Below are positions 7,885-17,500 of a DNA stretch of 64,000 nt, in pieces. Each line of letters starts with the position of its first letter. The stretch's first letter is position 1. Both the position numbers and the translations under genes were made by a program. Source of the stretch: Jeotgalibacillus aurantiacus (lineage in GTDB: Bacteria; Bacillota; Bacilli; Bacillales; Jeotgalibacillaceae); contig NZ_JACNMS010000003.1 in the NCBI RefSeq assembly GCF_020595125.1, forward strand, positions 1 to 64,000, given 5' to 3'. The notes under the pieces were generated by a model that made no database searches, was not told the origin of the DNA, and saw only the letters and a program-made list of their open reading frames with translations.

Positions 7885-9234
7885 ATGGGTAAATATTTTG
7901 GGACAGACGGTGTACGTGGAGTAGCAAATACAGAGCTTACACCTGAAATGGCTTATAAATTAGGACGTTTTGGCGGTTATGTTTTAACAAAAGATACGAA
8001 CCGTCCAAAAGTATTAATCGGACGTGACACACGAATCTCAGGACATATGCTTGAAGGCGCACTCGTTGCAGGTCTTCTCTCAATCGGGGCAGAAGTCATG
8101 CGCCTTGGTGTCATTTCAACACCTGGTGTAGCATTCCTGACGAAAGCAATGGGTGCACAGGCTGGCGTGATGATCTCAGCTTCACACAACCCGGTACCGG
8201 ATAACGGAATCAAATTTTTCGGTCCGGACGGCTTTAAGCTGACAGATGAGCAGGAAAATGAAATAGAAGCACTGATCGATGCAGAAACAGACCAGGCACC
8301 ACGCCCAACAGGAGGCGATCTCGGTATTGTGACAGATTACTTCGAAGGCGGACAGAAGTACCTTCAGTATCTGAAGCAGACAGCTGACGAAGACTTCGGC
8401 GGCATTCATATTGCATTAGACTGTGCGCACGGTGCAACATCAGCGCTTGCTACACACCTATTTGCCGACCTTGATGCGGACCTTTCAACAATGGGTGCAT
8501 CACCAAACGGCCTGAATATTAACGAAGGTGTCGGCTCGACACACCCTGAAGCACTTGCTGCCTTTGTAAAAGAGCGCGGGGCAGACGTCGGTCTATCCTT
8601 TGACGGAGACGGTGACCGCATGATCGCGATCGATGAAAACGGCCAGATCGTAGACGGCGACCAGATCATGTTCATCTGCGCGAAGCATCTGAAATCAGAA
8701 GCACGCCTGAAGCAGAACACAGTCGTATCAACGGTGATGAGTAACCTCGGTTTCCATAAGGGGCTTGAGGAAGCAGGCATCCAAAGCATCCAGACCGCTG
8801 TTGGTGACCGTTACGTTGTAGAAGAAATGAAAAAAGGAAGCTACACACTGGGCGGAGAACAATCCGGCCACATCATCTTCCTTGATTACAATACAACAGG
8901 AGACGGCCTTCTATCCGGTCTTCAGCTCGTCAACATCATGAAGCTGACTGGCAAAAAGCTGTCTGAGCTTGCGGCTGAAATGGAAATCTTCCCGCAAAAG
9001 CTCGTCAACATCCGCGTAAGCGACAAGCACGGCGTAACCGACAATGCACGCGTTAAAGCCGTGATCGAAGAAGTCGAAAAAGAAATGAACGGAAACGGCC
9101 GCATCCTCGTGCGTCCATCCGGCACAGAACCACTCGTCCGCGTCATGGCGGAAGCCCCAACCAAAGAACTTTGCGACCAGTACGTCAGCCGTATCGCTGC
9201 AGTCGTGGAAGAAGAGATGGGTGTAAAAGCATAA
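7885..9234 (+). CDS. glmM: Phosphoglucosamine mutase
   Basis: Interconverts glucosamine-6-P and glucosamine-1-P for UDP-GlcNAc and wall synthesis. Starts [12 protein letters not shown] as in B. subtilis; phosphoserine loop ISASHNP with Ser100, Mg loop DGDGD at 240-244, and the C-terminal phosphate-binding [12 protein letters not shown]. 449 residues. I chose ATG 7885, 11 nt after AAGGAG; the in-frame ATG 7876 almost touches the SD. Last gene of the cdaA module, and its product feeds the same pathway as glmS downstream. Confidence 0.96.
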   Translation: MGKYFGTDGVRGVANTELTPEMAYKLGRFGGYVLTKDTNRPKVLIGRDTRISGHMLEGALVAGLLSIGAEVMRLGVISTPGVAFLTKAMGAQAGVMISASHNPVPDNGIKFFGPDGFKLTDEQENEIEALIDAETDQAPRPTGGDLGIVTDYFEGGQKYLQYLKQTADEDFGGIHIALDCAHGATSALATHLFADLDADLSTMGASPNGLNINEGVGSTHPEALAAFVKERGADVGLSFDGDGDRMIAIDENGQIVDGDQIMFICAKHLKSEARLKQNTVVSTVMSNLGFHKGLEEAGIQSIQTAVGDRYVVEEMKKGSYTLGGEQSGHIIFLDYNTTGDGLLSGLQLVNIMKLTGKKLSELAAEMEIFPQKLVNIRVSDKHGVTDNARVKAVIEEVEKEMNGNGRILVRPSGTEPLVRVMAEAPTKELCDQYVSRIAAVVEEEMGVKA

Positions 9235-9245
9235 TCAAGTTAAAT

Positions 9246-9281
9246 GAAGCAGGTATCCTTTGGGTGCCTGTTTCTTTTTGT
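9246..9281 (+). terminator. Terminator after glmM
   Basis: GCAGGTATCC and GGGTGCCTGT pair around a TTT loop and are followed by TTCTTTTTGTTT. Confidence 0.8.
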
Positions 9282-9369
9282 TTGGGCAGTGGCGGGTGTC
9301 TGGCGGAGAGGTAATGCGTTGTTGGGCGGCTGGCGGGAAATGAGGGGATGAGGATGTGTCTTTAAACGG

Positions 9370-9575
9370 CTGACCGGAAGTGAGGGAATAAAGTTGTGGA
9401 GTAAAGGAATCAGGAGGCCGGAGTGATGGAATCTTGTCCTGCAATGAAGGGAAAAAGGAGCTGGATAAGCTTAGTGAAGGAATTAAATTCCAGAAAGAAG
9501 GAATAAAAATCTGAAAAGCACGAAATAAAATCTCAAGCGATCGAATAAGTGCCAACAGTGAAGGAATCCCGGGCG
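9370..9575. repeat. 21-bp phased intergenic repeat array 2
   Basis: Between glmM and the DUF2207 gene no real gene is visible. A unit like GAAAGAAGGAATAAAA recurs with its GGAAT/GAAAT/GAAT core near 9385, 9406, 9428, 9449, then after one ~30-bp step 9479, 9499, 9520, 9541 and 9562, so steps are 20-22 bp. The motif differs from array 1 but the spacing is the same. The remaining 9580-9775 shows no gene or clear repeat. Confidence 0.7.
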
Positions 9576-9775
9576 CCGCCAGAAATCGCATCACTGGTTA
9601 CCCAAGTGCATTCAGCAGGACAGGTACCGCAGAACCGGACAGACTGATCTACAAACCCCAATTGCGCAAGCAGCTCTTCGGCAATCAAGAAGCAGAATCT
9701 GAGCAATAAGGCGGCTCCGCAGACGAGACAGTCTACCAATGAAGCCCCATCTCCGCAAGCAGCCTTCAACCACAC

Positions 9776-9803
9776 AAAAAACCTCCGCATTCACGGAGGT
9801 TTC
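9776..9803 (-). terminator. Terminator of the DUF2207 gene
   Basis: On the minus strand AACCTCCG and CGGAGGTT pair around TGAATG and are followed by TTTTTTG. Confidence 0.85.
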
Positions 9804-9815
9804 TCACACGATGAA

Positions 9816-11681
9816 TCAGTCGCCACCACCGCCGCCACCGTCACCGCCTCCATCAAAGGAGCCGTGGTCGTGATGGTTGGCAGGACCGTCATCAAAAATC
9901 AGTATGCCGTCAGAGGAATTTCGGTTCCTTTTCAGCATGTGACTCATGAATTTAAAAGGATCTTTCCTGTGCACGACACCATACGTGAACGGATGATCGC
10001 GCAGGCTGCCGGCATCTTTAGGCGCATATTGCTTCAGATTGGCATTCCGGCGTTTAATCATGGCAGCGCGCAGCATCCACGGGTCAAGCGCCTCATCCGT
10101 AATCGTAAATGTCTCTTTTGAATCAAGCACCTTACGGAAAGCCTGAATACTGGATTTGATGCGGTTTAACTCCAGGTTTTCTGTAAAGATCGGGATCAGC
10201 AGGATATAAAAAAGTGCCGTGATAAAAAACAAAAAGAAGGCTCCTGCCGAACTTGTACTCTCCAGACTCACGGCAGCGAAAAAACTGACGAATACGAGCA
10301 GAATGGCCCAGCGCTTACGCATAGGCAAGCGGATAGATTGTACGAGTAAAAAGCCTGCAACCACAGTGAAAATCACCATCTCCCAAATGCCGGAGCGGTC
10401 AAGCACCTGAAAGACTAAGACGAGCACCAAAAGTAATCCAAGAAGACTATTCCGCACAATAATGGGCCACCGCACCGTGCCCAGCTTCTGTTGAAATTCT
10501 TTTTTCGCAAGCCTGCTCCACTTATTTTCACGATAGCTGAAACGCGTTTTGCTGTGAACGTCCTCACCAAGCGCTTCATCCAGCCTGAAGGTTCCGCCGG
10601 TCGGAAACAGCCAGTCGAGTAAGTACGTCTCAGCATCCGTGTAATCCTTTTTATTGCCGACTTTTTCAAATGCGACCGTTTCCTCTGGCAATCCTTTTTT
10701 GCCGACAGATACGACGGACGTTCTCAACACACCCTGCTCTACAAGTGAATACAGGCCGGCGATCAGTCTGTGCTGAATCGAGGCAGATTTAAACTGAATA
10801 AAATACAGCATCAGCGGATCAACGGTCATGATATCAATGGCATCTCCGCGCTGTCTTCGTTTACGGATCAAGAAAAGCACGCCCGATACAATTAAAAGGC
10901 CCAGCAAAATGGCGCTTGCACCTGCCATCACAGGACTGATCGCATCCTGAATGCCCCGGAAACGTTCCGCTCTGGCAAGCGCAGCTTCCTCACGTTCCAC
11001 CGCCTCTTCATACGATACAGGAGCGGCGATAGCAGGCATCAATGGCACAACCTCTGATGGAAACAGGACCTTCACCTCCGTTGTCGTAAACAGCGGTGAT
11101 TCCGGTGTTTGGAACATGACACCGTCTGACTCCTGATGCACAATCCGCCCGTTGCGGTCATCGAAAAAGGCGCTGTAGTTTTCAGGTGCAACCGGCTCCG
11201 GGAAAATAACCTCGATCGTCACGTTATAAAGATCTTCATCATGCTCACTGCCCGTGCCGAAGAAGGGAAGGTACAGCTCGCTGTATTCATAGTAGCGATC
11301 AACCGCTTCTTCAAGCGTATATGCATAAAAAATCTTATACTCACCGGCTTCGGCATTGATATTCATCCGCATTTCATTGGCGCTGCTGACCACATCAACC
11401 GGACTTAAATCCTCAGCGGATAAATACCCTGGTCGATCCTCCTCACCAACGACCCGGTAAGCCTCAAACGCCTCCACACCTTCATGTCCCCTCTCATGAA
11501 TCGTGCGCAAAATATCCTCCTGCCTGTCATCGAATGTATAATGAAACACTTCATTGACGATAACATCCCCATCCGGCTCAATCCAGGCGCGCACTTTTAC
11601 CTCATCAATCGTAAAGGCACCCGCAGGCACAGCGATGGCAAGCCAGATTAGAAAGGTTGTAATACTAAGTTTAATCTTCAT
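9816..11681 (-). CDS. DUF2207 family membrane protein
   Basis: 621 residues. N-terminal signal peptide (MKIKLSITTFLIWLAIAVPA), an extracytoplasmic DUF2207-type domain (about 25-215, starting FTIDEVKVRAWIEPDGDVIV), a membrane segment near 250-270, a cytoplasmic stretch, three or four further membrane segments (about 400-500) and a glycine-rich tail (GGGDGGGGGGD). Such proteins are widespread in Firmicutes and Actinobacteria; function unknown. ATG 11681 follows GGAGG by 5 nt; an in-frame ATG at 11693 overlaps the SD. Monocistronic, convergent with glmM. Confidence 0.8.
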   Translation of the reverse strand: MKIKLSITTFLIWLAIAVPAGAFTIDEVKVRAWIEPDGDVIVNEVFHYTFDDRQEDILRTIHERGHEGVEAFEAYRVVGEEDRPGYLSAEDLSPVDVVSSANEMRMNINAEAGEYKIFYAYTLEEAVDRYYEYSELYLPFFGTGSEHDEDLYNVTIEVIFPEPVAPENYSAFFDDRNGRIVHQESDGVMFQTPESPLFTTTEVKVLFPSEVVPLMPAIAAPVSYEEAVEREEAALARAERFRGIQDAISPVMAGASAILLGLLIVSGVLFLIRKRRQRGDAIDIMTVDPLMLYFIQFKSASIQHRLIAGLYSLVEQGVLRTSVVSVGKKGLPEETVAFEKVGNKKDYTDAETYLLDWLFPTGGTFRLDEALGEDVHSKTRFSYRENKWSRLAKKEFQQKLGTVRWPIIVRNSLLGLLLVLVLVFQVLDRSGIWEMVIFTVVAGFLLVQSIRLPMRKRWAILLVFVSFFAAVSLESTSSAGAFFLFFITALFYILLIPIFTENLELNRIKSSIQAFRKVLDSKETFTITDEALDPWMLRAAMIKRRNANLKQYAPKDAGSLRDHPFTYGVVHRKDPFKFMSHMLKRNRNSSDGILIFDDGPANHHDHGSFDGGGDGGGGGGD

Positions 11682-11724
11682 CGTATCCTCCATAAAAGAG
11701 TTATTGTATGTAATGGTGGCTGTT

Positions 11725-11925
11725 GGGTGAAACAGGACAAAAACGGGCTGGAACGATACAAATCGTTACCTGAAACGGAACAATCCATGCAGTGAACATA
11801 ACAAAAAATGTCACGTTGCAGGTGAACGATACAATAAAAAACTGAAACGATTGAATCCCCGTCTGAAACAAGCGAAAAATCATGCCAAACGATTGAAAAA
11901 CCAGCCGTAACGATACAAATCGCCA
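11725..11925. repeat. 21-22-bp phased intergenic repeat array 3
   Basis: Upstream of the DUF2207 gene a unit like CTGAAACGATACAATNNNNN recurs with its (G)AAAC core near 11728, 11750, 11771, 11793, then after a ~30-bp step 11823, 11843, 11864, 11886 and 11908. No gene is apparent in 11694-12140 apart from this array. Confidence 0.7.
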
Positions 11926-12148
11926 CCCCCGCAATCCGCACCCAAAAAACCAAAAACCTTCTATTTTTTACAATATGTGATTATACCATACCGGAGGCCC
12001 GATAAAATTATTTTTTCAAATATGAAACTTATTTCATTTCCCGGCGTCTTATCCTATGTACCACCGCATACATAGAAATGTAACGTTTTCGTAACCCACG
12101 GCAACGCGGCACGTGCTATAATCCTTTTCGTGCGTGATAAAATCACGA

Positions 12149-12178
12149 TTGACGAAAAAAAGTGATGTCGCGTATGAT
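12149..12178 (+). promoter_or_regulatory. SigA promoter of glmS
   Basis: TTGACG (12149-12154), 18-bp spacer, TATGAT (12173-12178). The start site would be near 12185, about 97 nt before the ribozyme cleavage site. A second candidate, TGCTATAAT at 12114-12122, lies upstream. Confidence 0.65.
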
Positions 12179-12269
12179 GGAAAGAGTGTAAACTTTATGT
12201 AAACGGGGTATACACAAAAAGTTCAAATCATTCTAGAGAGAGAAAGGTGGATCGTGAGGTAGGCAAACA

Positions 12270-12435
12270 GAGCAACACAAAGCGCCAGGACTGCCCGGTG
12301 GAGCGGCAGTTGACGAGGAGAAGGAGCATCGACGATTCGGCGGATGCCTTCCGGCTGATGACTGCACAGCCGACAACCTGTGATCTGAAATCATAAAGGC
12401 GACTTTATGGACAAAGACGCAGGGCTGCAGCACCA
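12270..12435 (+). ncRNA. glmS ribozyme: glmS ribozyme-riboswitch
   Basis: Self-cleaving RNA activated by glucosamine-6-phosphate that lowers glmS expression when the product is abundant. The conserved core is visible: AGCGCCAGGACTGCCC, GGTGGAGCGGCAGTTGACGAGG, TCGGCGGATGCCTTCCGGCTGA and the 3' domain around GGCGACTTTATGGACAAAGACG. Cleavage is expected between A12281 and G12282. The 3' boundary is approximate. Confidence 0.95.
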
Positions 12436-12457
12436 AAAAAACTTATAAAAGAGAAAA

Positions 12458-12494
12458 GGAGGGCCCGACCGTCCTCTATTCGGTCATGCCCTCC
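12458..12494 (+). promoter_or_regulatory. Stable hairpin between glmS ribozyme and glmS
   Basis: GGAGGGCCCGACCG (12458-12471) pairs with CGGTCATGCCCTCC (12481-12494) with one 2-nt internal mismatch. There is no T-tract, so it is not a typical terminator; it ends ~11 nt before the glmS SD GGAGG at about 12506. Confidence 0.6.
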
Positions 12495-12520
12495 GGATCC
12501 ATATTGGAGGAAAAATTATT

Positions 12521-14323
12521 ATGTGTGGAATCGTAGGATATATTGGATTAACTGACTCTAAGGAAATTTTGCTTAAAGGTCTTGAAAAGCTTGAATACCG
12601 CGGTTATGACTCTGCCGGTATCGCAGTGAAAAACGAAGACGGCGTATCTGTTTTCAAGGAAAAAGGACGTATCGCAGATCTTCGCGCAATCGTAGATGAC
12701 AGCGTAACAGCGAACATCGGAATCGGGCACACGCGCTGGGCAACACACGGTGAACCAAGCCAGGTCAACGCGCACCCTCACCAGAGTGCATCAGGCCGCT
12801 TCACGCTTGTACACAACGGCGTCATCGAGAACTACTCAGGTCTTAAGCGTGAGCACCTGTCAGCCGTTGCGCTTCAGTCTGAAACAGACACAGAAGTCAT
12901 CGTTCAGATGATTGAAACATTTGTCAATGAAGGTCTTGAAACAGAAGACGCATTCCGCAAAGCATTAAAAGAGCTGAAAGGTTCTTATGCAATCGCGCTT
13001 TTAGATAACCAGAACGAAGACACAATCTTTGTAGCGAAAAACAAGAGCCCATTACTTGTTGGACTTGGAGAAGACTTCAACGTTGTTGCATCTGATGCAA
13101 TGGCGATGCTGCAGGTTACTGATCAGTACGTTGAGCTGATGGACAAAGAAATGGTCATCGTGACAAAAGACAGCACAACAATCAAAACGCTTGAAGGCGA
13201 AGTCGTTGAACGTGACGCGTACACAGCTGAAATCGATGCAAGCGACATCGAAAAAGGCACGTACCCTCACTACATGCTAAAAGAAATCGACGAGCAGCCA
13301 GCTGTCATGCGTAAAATCATCCAGGCATACCAGAACGACAAAGGTGAGCTGACAATCGAGCAGTCTACACTAGACGCTGTCAACGCAGCTGACCGCATTT
13401 ACATCATTGCCTGCGGAACAAGCTACCACGCAGGTCTTGTCGGAAAAGAATACCTTGAGAAAACAGCGAAGATCCCAACAGAAGTACACGTGGCAAGTGA
13501 GTTCGTCTACAACACGCCACTGCTTTCTGAAAAGCCATTATTCATCTTTATTTCTCAAAGTGGAGAAACAGCAGACAGCCGTGCCGTACTCGTACACATC
13601 AAAGAGCTTGGCCACCCGGCACTGACACTGACAAACGTAGCAGGATCAACACTTTCGCGTGAAGCGAACCACACGTTACTGCTGCACGCTGGTCCTGAAA
13701 TCGCGGTAGCATCAACAAAAGCCTACACAGCCCAAATCGCTGTCCTTGCGATCCTGGCTGAAGTAGCAGGAAAAGCAAAAGGCTTCGACCTGAAATTCGA
13801 CCTGATCCAGGAGCTTGGCATCGTCGCAAACGCGATCCAGACCCTGACAGACGACAAGGAAGCATTCGAGCAAATCGCACGCGACTTCCTAAGCACAACA
13901 CGCAACGCCTTCTTCATCGGACGCTCAATGGATTACCATGTCGTTCAAGAAGCGGCGCTGAAGCTGAAAGAAATCTCTTACATCCAGGCAGAAGGCTTCG
14001 CAGGCGGCGAGCTCAAGCACGGAACCATCGCTCTAATCGAAGACGGCACACCTGTCATTGCCCTTGCAACACAGGAAAACGTCAACCTGAGCATCCGCGG
14101 CAACGTCAAAGAAGTAGCAGCCCGCGGCGCCAACCCATGCGTCATCGCCATGAAAGGCCTTGAAGAAGAAGGAGACAGCTACGTCATCCCACACGTACAC
14201 GAACTCCTGGCACCACTAGTTTCAGTTGTTCCAACACAACTGATCGCCTACTACGCAGCCCTTCACAGAGACTGCGACGTAGATAAGCCACGTAACCTGG
14301 CGAAGAGTGTTACTGTAGAATAA
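12521..14323 (+). CDS. glmS: Glutamine--fructose-6-phosphate aminotransferase
   Basis: Makes glucosamine-6-P from fructose-6-P and glutamine, the first step of UDP-GlcNAc synthesis. Begins MCGIVGYIG with the N-terminal nucleophile Cys2 of the glutaminase domain (1-240), then two SIS sugar-isomerase domains (ACGTSYHAG and SQSGETADS) and the typical end [11 protein letters not shown]. 600 residues, as in B. subtilis. TTGGAGG precedes ATG 12521. Controlled by the ribozyme upstream. Confidence 0.97.
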   Translation: MCGIVGYIGLTDSKEILLKGLEKLEYRGYDSAGIAVKNEDGVSVFKEKGRIADLRAIVDDSVTANIGIGHTRWATHGEPSQVNAHPHQSASGRFTLVHNGVIENYSGLKREHLSAVALQSETDTEVIVQMIETFVNEGLETEDAFRKALKELKGSYAIALLDNQNEDTIFVAKNKSPLLVGLGEDFNVVASDAMAMLQVTDQYVELMDKEMVIVTKDSTTIKTLEGEVVERDAYTAEIDASDIEKGTYPHYMLKEIDEQPAVMRKIIQAYQNDKGELTIEQSTLDAVNAADRIYIIACGTSYHAGLVGKEYLEKTAKIPTEVHVASEFVYNTPLLSEKPLFIFISQSGETADSRAVLVHIKELGHPALTLTNVAGSTLSREANHTLLLHAGPEIAVASTKAYTAQIAVLAILAEVAGKAKGFDLKFDLIQELGIVANAIQTLTDDKEAFEQIARDFLSTTRNAFFIGRSMDYHVVQEAALKLKEISYIQAEGFAGGELKHGTIALIEDGTPVIALATQENVNLSIRGNVKEVAARGANPCVIAMKGLEEEGDSYVIPHVHELLAPLVSVVPTQLIAYYAALHRDCDVDKPRNLAKSVTVE

Positions 14324-14362
14324 TCGGGAAAATTAGAAAAATTTGCGAAAAAATGTAGTACA

Positions 14363-14420
14363 ATGGAACCCTTTCCGTTACACTTATTGTAAGTGTGATG
14401 GGGAGGGTTTTTTGTTTTTC
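14363..14420 (+). terminator. Terminator after glmS
   Basis: AACCCT...ACACTT with AAGTGT...AGGGTT form a long interrupted stem followed by TTTTTTGTTTTT. It marks the edge of the core block. Confidence 0.85.
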
Positions 14421-14446
14421 AATTGCCACCTATCAATGCTTAAAGG

Positions 14447-14505
14447 TTAGTTTAGGTATGAGAAAAATGGTTGGTAGTAAAAATAAATATCTAATACCAA
14501 ACTAA
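14447..14505 (+). promoter_or_regulatory. Inverted repeat in the DRT1 leader
   Basis: TTAGTTTAGGTAT (14447-14459) and ATACCAAACTAA (14494-14505) are complementary apart from one bulged base, separated by 34 nt. It ends 23 nt before the reverse transcriptase start. It could be an operator or a leader RNA stem. Confidence 0.5.
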
Positions 14506-14528
14506 ATAAATTTAATAGGTGTGATAAT

Positions 14529-17500
14529 GTGAAAATATTAACTGAAAAATATAATAATCTTAGACCAGACCCTAGCTTTTTAAATGATCCAGTTATTTTA
14601 TCAAGTGCATGGAAGAAATCACATAATTATATCAGACAACACAATTGGTATGCGGATATTTTAGAGTTAGATAGTAGTGTCATAAACTTAGGTTCAAACA
14701 TAAGTGATTTATCAACAAGATTAAAAAATAATGAATATAGACCTTCTTCCCTAAGACTTGTACCTGCTCCTAAAAGCCATGAATGGTATTTTCCAGAGGG
14801 GACTGATAAGTGGATACCTAAAAAATCAGAAAATGAGAAGGGTCAAGAACTTAGACCATTAGCGCATCTTAATATTGAAGATCAGACTGTCGCTAGTGCC
14901 GCTATGATTTGCCTCGCTGATGCAGTTGAAACAGCTCAGGGACCTACAGAGTATAGTGGTTACTTAGATGCTCAAAAGAGAAAAGTCTATAGCTATGGCA
15001 ACCGTCTACATTGTGAGTGGTTATCTCATTTTAATAAGAAAAAACAAGCAAAATTTAATTGGGGGAACGCTCAATCTTATAGGAAATATTATATTGATTA
15101 CCAAACTTTCTTAAAGAGACCTTACGAAGTTTGTCGACATCATAATGATACAGTCCAGTTCGATGAGGAACTTTTTATCGTTTCAATTGATTTGAAGAAA
15201 TTTTATAACAATATTGATCTAACGGCTTTAATAAACGTTCTTAAAGATATCTATAAAAGTTATTGTAAAGAATATTCAATACAGTTGGAAAATGATTATG
15301 AAAACTTCTTTAAACAATTGGAACAAGTTTTTGACTGGAGATGGGATTCAGAAGATGAACAATACATAAGTTTTTTTAAAAATTCTAATGATGATACAAA
15401 TGATAACAATGATGTAGTTAAATATGGTCTTGGTCTGCCCCAAGGGTTGGTATCAAGTGGCTTCTTTTCCAATGCATATCTTACAAATTTTGATCAGGAT
15501 ATGGGTAACGAAATAGGAAAGAGAAACATAAATCAATGCATTAAAGTATTAGATTATTGTAGGTATGTAGATGATATTAGGATAACAATAAAAGTAAAAA
15601 AAGATAAAGAAATTAATGATAATAATATAGAAAAATTAGTAATTAGTAGGATTACAACAATACTGGAGAGTTATTTAGAAAAAATAAAAGCTAAGAGTAA
15701 AATTTCAATTAATGGACAAAAAACAAAGCTTATTCCTTTTAAACAAGTTTCATCTGAAAAAAACATATCTTCTTTAATGAATAGTATACAAAATAGAATT
15801 AGCGGAACCCCGAATGCAGATTCATTAGAACAAATCGCAGGAGAACTTTATGGATTACTTAATTCTACAAATGATTTAAATAGGGTAAATGTAAGTTCAA
15901 ATAAACTCAAACTCTCTAACATTTTTTCAACAGATACAGATATTAAAGATGATACTTTAAAGCGCTTTGTAGCTACTAGACTAGTAAAAACGTTAAGAAA
16001 CAAACGTACCATGACCGTATTAGGAGAAGAAATTTCGTGGAGTGAAATCAATAATCAGCCTGTTACAGCTGAACAAATTATTGACCAACAATTTGAAGCA
16101 GCAGCAAGGAAACTAATTTCACTATGGACAGATAATCCGTCTCTTTCCCTCCTTTTAAAGGTAGGTCTCGATTTACATCCAGACTTTCAACTGTTAGACC
16201 CTGTATTAGATGCCATAGAAAACAAGCTTTATGATGAAAATACTCCATTTAAGGAGAAAAAAACTATCGAATATCTAACGGCTGATCTTTTAAGAGCAGC
16301 TGCAGTAAATATAGGTTATGGAAATGAAAAGATTTATTCGAGAAATATCAATTTGAATATATTTAGAGAAAGGATTTGTAAATTCGCAAAAAAAGTGTTG
16401 AAGTATCACATACCTTTTCCTTGGTATGTTCAACAACAAGCAGTTTTATATTTGATTACAAATCAGAATTTAGGTTTTACATTTTCGATGGATGTTAAAG
16501 AATTAAAACATTATAAGGCGTTATATAATTCATCTATCTATAAATTCGATGCCGATGAGGATATCAGTGATTTAATAACATATATTATAATTTTTCAACA
16601 AATGAACCCCAATAAAGAAAAAGCCATCGCTTTTTTACAAGAGATATTCGAGACATTGAATATTTCGGATAAACAAAAGGTTATACGCATTTTGAAAGAA
16701 ACTCAACCAGCATTTTTAGAGGAGTTGATAAAGAGAGAAATAAACAAAGGAGCTTCAATGCGGAAATTACTGTCACCTCAAGAAGTAAGTTATTACACGT
16801 TAAAAAGAGAGAATTTAAAACTTACTAATTTTGATAAGTCACCTTTGCTTAAAGTGGTTTATAGTTTAGATAATCCTTTCAAACAGGAAAATGCAGTATT
16901 ACTCTTAATCAAAGCAATATTAACTAATTCAGATAGTATTGAAATACTAAACAATATAAACGCAATAGATTATTTAACAATCAGTTGCAGAGACTGGTCA
17001 GATATTCAAAATCCAAAGAATAAAGATATCGATAAATTTATAGAAATAAAATATGATAAGAAGAAAAAACGAAATAACTCAAATTTATTTCCAACATGGG
17101 TAGATGAAAATTATTACTGGGCATATACATTAGGAACCATCATTAGATCTTGTTTAGTAGGTAGCAGGGATTATACTGAGCACACATTTTTATATCGTGA
17201 TGATATTGATGTATATAGAGGAATTAAATCAACTGCTGTCACTAGACAGTTTTCATTAATTAATCAAGGATCAGCACTGATGGGTGAACCATTACCTATA
17301 ACCCCTTGGTTAACCGAGCTGCTTTATAAACTTCTTCAGTGGCCTGGAATAGATTCATTCAACTCTTTTATAAAAGACTGGGATGATGTAATTGATATTA
17401 ATGACTTTCATAAACTAATCAAAAATAGATTGGATGAACAAGCTGTATTGTATGGAGATCTATCAAATACTCCTATGTATAAGTTGCCAGTTCCTAAAAA

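Noticed and set aside
14323-14529. Tn7-type insertion behind glmS
   Set aside because: No tnsABC-like genes and no end repeats were seen; only the location is suggestive.
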